From: Candidatus Thorarchaeota archaeon
Lineage (GTDB): Archaea > Asgardarchaeota > Thorarchaeia > Thorarchaeales > Thorarchaeaceae
Direction: 5' to 3'
Length of the DNA stretch: 36,222 bases
NCBI GenBank assembly: GCA_003345545.1
Contig: PRDH01000038.1
Coordinates: 1 to 36,222 of the forward strand
Position numbers and translations under genes: made by a program. Position 1 is the stretch's first letter. Every line of letters starts with the position of its first letter. Under the pieces are notes generated by a model that searched no databases, had not been told where the DNA came from, and saw nothing but the letters and a program-made list of their open reading frames with translations. This document shows, piece after piece, positions 32,373-36,222 of the stretch.

Positions 32373-33350
32373 TCATTTATGCACTACTCGAAATCCAACC
32401 ACCAGCAGAACTACGACGATGGCTGATAGTGATCCTATCAAGATGATTGCCAACACGACATCGCCGTTATTCTGAGATGATTGGCTATGATTAGGATACG
32501 GATCAGTATTGTCTGCAGGTCCATCAATTGCATATGATCCCAATCCGGAGTAGTCGCTCCACCAGTTGCCAGTATTGGTATTCATGTCGTACCAGTGATT
32601 ATTATCGCCCTCATCATATCCTTGACTGGTCAGGGTGCCAGTTCGCTCATTATCAATAACGTATTCGTCAACATTCCCATTATCGATGAAAGTGTTGTCG
32701 TAGGCTACGTTGTTACTTGAAGTCCCTACAAATACAAGCCCATGTTGAGTGCTATTGGTTATTCGATTGCTGGTAATGATGTTATTATTAGAATAGCGAA
32801 TGTTGATTCCCTGATAGGTGGAATCTGAGATGTTGTTTCCTGAGATTAGACACTGAGATGCTTCATTGAGATGGATGCCCTGAGCCCAGTTCTCACATCT
32901 ATTCTCTAAAACTGTTAAGTTGTCAGTTCCAATGACAATTCCCCCGCCACCTCCCGAACTGGAGATACATGTGTTATTGATTATGGATCCTGTTCCAACA
33001 GCAATGTCAGCTACAAGAATTCCGATATACCTTGACATTATGTGGCAATCACGAATGATGAAGTATGCACTAGTATCTCTAATCGAAATTGCGTTACCAC
33101 GGAGGATACTCGACGTGACATTCAATTGTTCAAGAATGAAGGGATTTCCCTTACTTCCATTTCCAGCAAAACCACCGTCTATGAAGTCTTGATCAGATTC
33201 AATACTGATCGGTTCGTGTAGAATATAGTACTCCGAACTCGGTGTGGAGAGAGCGACAGCTATGGTTGAGGAATTCATTTCGACAGGGATTTGTAAACCC
33301 CAGAAGCAGAGAATCCCAACTAGAAGATAACTGGCCCATCGCAAGTTCAT
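32373..33350 (-). CDS. Secreted NosD-like parallel beta-helix protein, membrane-anchored
   Basis: 325 residues. A signal-like N-terminus (MNLRWASYLLVGILCFWGL) is followed by an extracellular domain with Asn/Ser/Ile-rich parallel beta-helix rungs (about 80-220; for example LENRCENWAQGIHLNEASQC, then LISGNNISDSTYQGINIRYS and NNIITSNRITNSTQHGL). These match NosD/CASH repeats that bind carbohydrate. A C-terminal membrane helix (about 298-320) ends with a short basic tail. NNHWYD and NTGNWWSDYSG are typical of archaeal surface versions. GAGAGG precedes the ATG. The region looks AT-richer than its neighbours. It lies in a tRNA-repeat-bounded segment. Confidence 0.85.
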   Translation of the reverse strand: MNLRWASYLLVGILCFWGLQIPVEMNSSTIAVALSTPSSEYYILHEPISIESDQDFIDGGFAGNGSKGNPFILEQLNVTSSILRGNAISIRDTSAYFIIRDCHIMSRYIGILVADIAVGTGSIINNTCISSSGGGGGIVIGTDNLTVLENRCENWAQGIHLNEASQCLISGNNISDSTYQGINIRYSNNNIITSNRITNSTQHGLVFVGTSSNNVAYDNTFIDNGNVDEYVIDNERTGTLTSQGYDEGDNNHWYDMNTNTGNWWSDYSGLGSYAIDGPADNTDPYPNHSQSSQNNGDVVLAIILIGSLSAIVVVLLVVGFRVVHK

Positions 33351-33380
33351 GGTTCCTCTCCCAAAGGGTCGAATGATTCT

Positions 33381-33395
33381 ATTATTTATTTAAGG
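33381..33395 (-). promoter_or_regulatory. AT-rich promoter of the NosD-like gene
   Basis: On the minus strand CCTTAAATAAATAAT lies 31-45 bases before the ATG at 33350, a clear TATA-like element. It sits between the gene and the 3' end of tRNA-Ala. Confidence 0.5.
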
Positions 33396-33422
33396 TATGA
33401 TTTACGCAATGGTTCCAAGAAG

Positions 33423-33562
33423 TGGTGGACCGGGCGAAATTTGAACTCGCGCCCCGTGAAAACTAGATTCACAGAGTTTCGCGACCTCTTCCATGCCAAG
33501 GAAGCGATCTTTGCCGGCCGCTGCGACAGTTCGCAGCGACTACCGGGCTAATCTACCGGCCC
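33423..33562 (-). tRNA. tRNA-Ala(GGC) with two non-canonical introns
   Basis: Reading down from 33562: acceptor GGGCCGG, TA, GATT, AGCCCGGTA, extra sequence 1 (33510-33540, 31 bases), GATC, the anticodon arm CTTCC-TTGGCAT-GGAAG (anticodon GGC), AGGTC, extra sequence 2 (33451-33482, 32 bases), T-arm GCGAG-TTCAAAT-TTCGC, CCGGTCC, A and CCA. Extra sequence 1 has a perfect 8-bp hairpin (CGCTGCGA/TCGCAGCG); extra sequence 2 has a 5-bp one (GTGAA/TTCAC). Removing both leaves a 74-base tRNA in which every stem pairs. One intron falls in the D-loop, the other before or in the T-stem (its ends can slide 3 bases). Confidence 0.85.
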
Positions 33563-33737
33563 ACAGTCCGTTATGCTGGATGAAGTGGTTAAAAGAATTG
33601 TGGAGCGTTGACAGGATATTCACTTAGAAAACCAAACTTAATCCATTGGGTGTTCCCGGTCTATGAGTACTTTCGCAAGACCGCTACTTTGAAGGGACAA
33701 GAGACTACAAGATTTGCATCAAAATGAGAAAGAGTGA

Positions 33738-33759
33738 GGCTCTAACCTAGGTCAGAGCC
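33738..33759 (-). terminator. Near-perfect 22-base palindrome after the small-protein operon
   Basis: GGCTCT-A-ACCTAGGT-C-AGAGCC is symmetric except for one A/C position. It lies 30 bases past the stop of the 67-residue gene. On the minus strand it is followed by a T-rich tract (TCTTTCTCATTTTG), like a hairpin terminator. A protein-binding palindrome is the alternative. Confidence 0.4.
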
Positions 33760-33788
33760 CGCATTGTGAATCCATGCACGGCAACATC

Positions 33789-33992
33789 TTAGTTACTGTT
33801 CCGTTTTGCGATTCTATCTCTGCTGTACGAACACGCTATTACACCTACGAGTACGAAGACCAAGATTCCGAGTACGGCGACCCAAATCAGGTCAATCGTG
33901 TAGGTGCTGTAGTACGTACATGCTACTCCACCTATGGCCACGAAAATCAAGATCCCGAGTACTACGACCAGAAGTTTCTCCTTCAGATTCAT
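33789..33992 (-). CDS. Two-TM protein made of an internal duplication
   Basis: 67 residues with two near-identical hydrophobic units: VVLGILIFVAIGGVACTYYS and AVLGILVFVLVGVIACSYSR, 29 residues apart. At DNA level the units at 33835-33882 and 33922-33969 agree at 37 of 48 positions, 87 bases apart, so the gene arose by tandem in-frame duplication. Each unit is a membrane helix ending in a conserved AC.YS. The start ATGA overlaps the stop of the upstream 88-residue gene by 4 bases, so the two are translated together. Function unknown. Confidence 0.7.
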   Translation of the reverse strand: MNLKEKLLVVVLGILIFVAIGGVACTYYSTYTIDLIWVAVLGILVFVLVGVIACSYSRDRIAKRNSN

Positions 33993-34255
33993 TCAGACTC
34001 ACCTCCCGCACATTTCTTGACTGCATCTACGACTGTGATTTCGCTCATCCTCAGGTTTACCCTCAGGACGCCGCAATTGCCCTTCACTTCAAGTATCTCA
34101 GGTTCGACAAATGAAGCACGTTGCAGTCTTCCAAGCGTTCCTTCGATCAAGACGCCGCCATTCGCGCCGTTTGAGGAACTTAAGAACCGGTGCTCGCTAG
34201 AATTGAGTTCAATTGAGAAGTCGCGTTCACCGTTTTCATTTTCCCGGGAATTCAT
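33989..34255 (-). CDS. Uncharacterised soluble protein, first gene of the small operon
   Basis: 88 residues from the ATG at 34255, with GAGGGG 7 bases upstream. The N-terminus is polar and charged; the core looks like beta strands (GGVLIEGTLGRL, then FVEPEILEVKGNCGVLRVNLRMSEITVVDAVKKC), reminiscent of small bactofilin-like or polymer-forming folds, though no family is assigned. It overlaps the duplicated two-TM gene by 4 bases. It is divergent from the FilR1-like regulator, which probably controls it. Confidence 0.6.
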   Translation of the reverse strand: MNSRENENGERDFSIELNSSEHRFLSSSNGANGGVLIEGTLGRLQRASFVEPEILEVKGNCGVLRVNLRMSEITVVDAVKKCAGGESE

Positions 34256-34272
34256 CTTTTGCCCCTCGTGAC

Positions 34273-34329
34273 CGTCAATCGCGGGTATTTGTGATAAGTT
34301 TTAATTGACGTGGATACGAAACGTTTTGT
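34273..34329. promoter_or_regulatory. Inverted repeats in the promoter between the small operon and the FilR1-like gene
   Basis: CGTCAAT (34273-34279) and ATTGACG (34304-34310) form a 7-bp inverted repeat around a TATA-like element (minus strand AATTAAAACTTATC) of the leftward operon. A second dyad, ACGAAACGTTTTGT (34316-34329, core AAACGTTT), lies 20 bases before the rightward ATG. Both are plausible sites for the winged-helix regulator encoded next door. Confidence 0.45.
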
Positions 34330-34349
34330 AAGGATGCGAAAACACTACT

Positions 34350-35123
34350 ATGTCAAGCAAGGAAGAAGACGGGGACATCTCGAAGGTTCTTTTTGAGCTT
34401 GCCAGCAACCGAAGAGCGAGCATTCTTTTTGAAGTGCAAAAGCAGAGTCTCAAGATGCAGCAAATAGCAAAATCTCTTGAAATGAATGTCACCGAAACTT
34501 TCAGGCACTTACAAAGACTTTGTGATGCGAAACTTGTAGAGAAGAGAATTGACAGTACCTATGCAGTGACCTCTCTGGGCAGCCTCGCGATTGGCCATCT
34601 CTCAAGTTTGAATTTCATTTTGAAAAACGGGAATTATTTCCTAGAACATGATCTTTCTTGTCTGCCTTATGAGTTTGTCAATAGGCTTGGTGAGTTATCA
34701 AATGGAGAGTTTTGTGGTGACACTGTAACTCATTTTAATCGAGTCAGAAACATGGTATATGAAGCAGAGGAGTACATCTGGGCTATGTCTGAGCAAGTTG
34801 AATCGAGTCATATTCAAGCAACAAACGAGAAAGTATCTAGAGGGCTCAAATTCAGATTCATTATGCAACAGGACCTTGCTAAAACAGTCAAAATTGCTCC
34901 AGAAGTCGAGCACTTGAAAGAAAGAAAGTATCTCGAACGAATCTGTGTCACGTTCTTGATCAATGAAAAAGAATCAGTTGTTAATCTTCGCAGACGTAAC
35001 GGAGAAATGGATTACATTGGCTTTTTTGGAAAAGATGAGACATTCCACAAATGGACCCGAGACCTCTTCATGTATTACTGGGAAAGAGCTGAACGATGGT
35101 ATCCAAGCATCCAGAAACCATAG
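34350..35123 (+). CDS. Winged-helix regulator, FilR1/DUF1724-like
   Basis: 257 residues. The N-terminal winged helix (about 10-75) is of ArsR type: LFELASNRRASILFEVQKQSLKMQQIAKSLEMNVTETFRHLQRLCDAKLVEKR. The C-terminal domain (about 125-250; RVRNMVYEAEEYIWAMSEQ, then GLKFRFIMQQDLAK and IGFFGKDETFHKWTRDLFMYYWERA) matches the archaeal FilR1/DUF1724 type, first known from a methanogen regulator. It probably senses a small molecule or cell state. It is divergent from the small-protein operon, with inverted repeats between. The methyltransferase follows in the same direction. Confidence 0.88.
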   Translation: MSSKEEDGDISKVLFELASNRRASILFEVQKQSLKMQQIAKSLEMNVTETFRHLQRLCDAKLVEKRIDSTYAVTSLGSLAIGHLSSLNFILKNGNYFLEHDLSCLPYEFVNRLGELSNGEFCGDTVTHFNRVRNMVYEAEEYIWAMSEQVESSHIQATNEKVSRGLKFRFIMQQDLAKTVKIAPEVEHLKERKYLERICVTFLINEKESVVNLRRRNGEMDYIGFFGKDETFHKWTRDLFMYYWERAERWYPSIQKP

Positions 35124-35150
35124 AAGGCAAATAGGAAGCTGTCAGCGCCA

Positions 35151-35723
35151 ATGGAAGATTGTCCTAGCATCGCATCATCACCTGTCCAAACGATACACTT
35201 AGACGAGTTACCGAAAGACGGGCGCATCCTTGACATAGGCGGCGGCGGTGAGGGCTTGGTATCCCGGATTGGTGGGAGGCGCGTCTGTGCCGTTGACTAC
35301 AGAATGAGTGAGATTCTTGAGGCCAAGATACATGATCCGCCTGCGAACTGGTTCGTTGCAGATGCCAGGAGTCTGCCCTTTCGAAACCGTTCTTTTGACA
35401 TGGTGACACTATGGTTCTCTCTGGAGTACGTGGCTGACCGGCATACCAAAGAACGCATCCTGGCGCAGTCATTTTCAGTCCTCAAGACAGGCGGCGATTT
35501 GTCCATCTATGCCGGCCGAATTGACTGCAGGGAGGACTGCTTCATATTCAATGCTCTGTTCATCCTGCCTGATGGAGCAGTCTCAAAGGTCGGATATGGA
35601 GTGCGGGGGAATCAAGGACAGACGATAGATCGCGTGTGCCCACTACTGAGGAGGGTGGGCTATGATGACCTTCAGATTGAAGACAACGATTGGTGGTTCA
35701 AGATTCACGCACACAAGGCGTAG
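35151..35723 (+). CDS. SAM-dependent methyltransferase
   Basis: 190 residues, short class I methyltransferase. Motif I is ILDIGGGGEGLVSRIG (about 26-41), then AVDYRMSEI for the acidic strand, VADARSLPFRNRSFDMVTLWFSLEYV for motifs II-III, and LKTGGDLSIYAGRI for the later strand, the layout of the UbiE/Methyltransf_11 group. The C-terminus (YDDLQIEDNDWWFKIHAHK) completes the fold. Its ATG is 27 bases after the regulator stop, so it is probably in the same transcript. Substrate unknown. Confidence 0.82.
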   Translation: MEDCPSIASSPVQTIHLDELPKDGRILDIGGGGEGLVSRIGGRRVCAVDYRMSEILEAKIHDPPANWFVADARSLPFRNRSFDMVTLWFSLEYVADRHTKERILAQSFSVLKTGGDLSIYAGRIDCREDCFIFNALFILPDGAVSKVGYGVRGNQGQTIDRVCPLLRRVGYDDLQIEDNDWWFKIHAHKA

Positions 35724-35741
35724 CAATATTCACTTGTTCCA

Positions 35742-35752
35742 AAACCTTAAAG
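35742..35752 (+). promoter_or_regulatory. TATA-like box of the last gene
   Basis: AAACCTTAAAG lies about 50 bases before the ATG at 35799. Confidence 0.4.
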
Positions 35753-35798
35753 TGCAGACCGATGTCCGCTCTGGCATTCACACACCTGGTGAGAAGCA

Positions 35799-36222
35799 AT
35801 GAGCCTAGCAGTCTGGTGGAGACGTGGCAGTAAGCCCGGACTCATAATCATATTTCTGGCAATAGCCGGTTTCGTACAGATTCCGATTCTATGGCATGCT
35901 CAAGTCTATGTGAACGTTCTGAGTGCAGAGTTGCAGATCATGGTCTCACTGGGAGCGATGGCTGTTCTTGGGGGAGGATATGTTCTCATGGCAGAGGCAA
36001 TGTACCGCTGGGCACATATCGTATCCAAGAGAAGGCAACGACGGCGTCAGAGAGCACAGTTCTCGTGGATTGGTAAGCTCTCAGCATTCGCACGTTCCTG
36101 GTCAGATATGCCAGCGTTTGTTGGGGTTGGCCTGCTGACCTGTCTGTTCTTCCTATTCTATTTCATCCCGTTTGGCGTGGCAGACTTGGGTAGTCTTCCA
36201 TCATGGATTGCAACGGCAGCTT
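35799..36222 (+). CDS. Multi-pass membrane protein, 5' part (cut by window end)
   Basis: An open frame starts at the ATG at 35799, with GGTGAG 10 bases before, and stays open to the window edge (141 residues so far). It begins MSLAVWWRRGSKPG and has at least three hydrophobic segments: LIIIFLAIAGFVQIPIL (about 15-31), MVSLGAMAVLGGGYVLMAEA (about 50-69), and FVGVGLLTCLFFLFYFIPFG (about 107-126). A basic loop (KRRQRRRQR) separates the second and third. The positive-inside rule would put that loop in the cytoplasm. No family is recognised. Confidence 0.7.
   Translation, partial: MSLAVWWRRGSKPGLIIIFLAIAGFVQIPILWHAQVYVNVLSAELQIMVSLGAMAVLGGGYVLMAEAMYRWAHIVSKRRQRRRQRAQFSWIGKLSAFARSWSDMPAFVGVGLLTCLFFLFYFIPFGVADLGSLPSWIATAA

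Noticed and set aside
33774..34271. A 165-codon open frame on the plus strand
   Set aside because: It is antisense to the two overlapping small genes, which have a good SD, coupled start/stop and membrane helices. The frame is open partly because of the tandem duplication.
1..36222. CRISPR array, insertion sequence, rRNA, or virus genes
   Set aside because: No regularly spaced repeats, transposase, integrase, capsid or terminase motifs were seen. The only dispersed repeats are the tRNA 3'-end fragments and short operators.

Overview
This 36.2 kb window is chromosomal DNA of an archaeon. Archaeal hallmarks are eL21-RpoF-DUF655-KsgA in a row, eL37 with an LSm protein, eL38, Alba, Pus10, TruD-Pth2, geranylgeranyl reductase, a proteasome beta subunit with a short propeptide, the KH-beta-CASP nuclease aCPSF1, and TATA-like promoters. 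eL38 together with this set, intron-bearing tRNAs and bacterial-looking accessory genes points to the TACK/Asgard side. A Thorarchaeota-like Asgard archaeon is my best guess, but that is inference without a tree. I see no rRNA, CRISPR array, transposase, integrase or virus hallmark.

Layout. (1) 1-5.5 kb is an accessory zone. It holds two tandem zinc-ribbon membrane proteins, a CxxCxxC methyltransferase, a ribbon-helix-helix (RHH) regulator, a small membrane protein, a TPR protein, a Cys-rich protein, and a DUF3796 membrane protein with an XRE regulator. A decayed third zinc-ribbon copy follows. (2) 5.7-8.8 kb holds an intron-containing tRNA-Val, tRNA 3'-end-like fragments, eL38, an aCPSF2-type nuclease, Alba and a KH protein. 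(3) 8.8-24.2 kb is the housekeeping block for translation, RNA processing and proteostasis: truD-pth2 leftward; geranylgeranyl reductase, pus10, eL21, rpoF, DUF655, ksgA, an HemK-like methyltransferase, FKBP, psmB and aCPSF1 rightward; then sepF, an unusual SF2 helicase, a PUA protein, LSm and eL37. (4) 24.2-30.9 kb is metabolic: an archaeal asparagine synthetase divergent from an AsnC/Lrp regulator, a TrmO-like protein, a PMA-type H+-ATPase and a TudS-like protein. (5) 30.8-33.6 kb holds an OYE-family oxidoreductase and a NosD-like surface protein. Each is bracketed by direct repeats of the 3' end of a tRNA-Ala(GGC) gene that appears to carry two introns. (6) 33.7-36.2 kb holds a two-gene small-protein operon divergent from a FilR1-like regulator, a methyltransferase and a membrane protein cut by the window end.

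How parts may work together. aCPSF1, aCPSF2, LSm, the KH protein, DUF655 and the PUA protein suit mRNA 3'-end processing and ribosome biogenesis. TruD, Pus10, TrmO and KsgA modify tRNA and rRNA. Regulators sit beside likely operators in four places: tandem 7-bp GTAT heptads near the RHH gene, GTTAG repeats at DUF3796/XRE, a palindrome overlapping the start of the Lrp gene, and inverted repeats between the FilR1-like gene and its divergent operon. The most unusual signals are the heptad arrays, the tRNA 3'-end repeats with their gene cassettes, the tRNA introns outside the anticodon loop, and a helicase altered in motifs II, III and VI.
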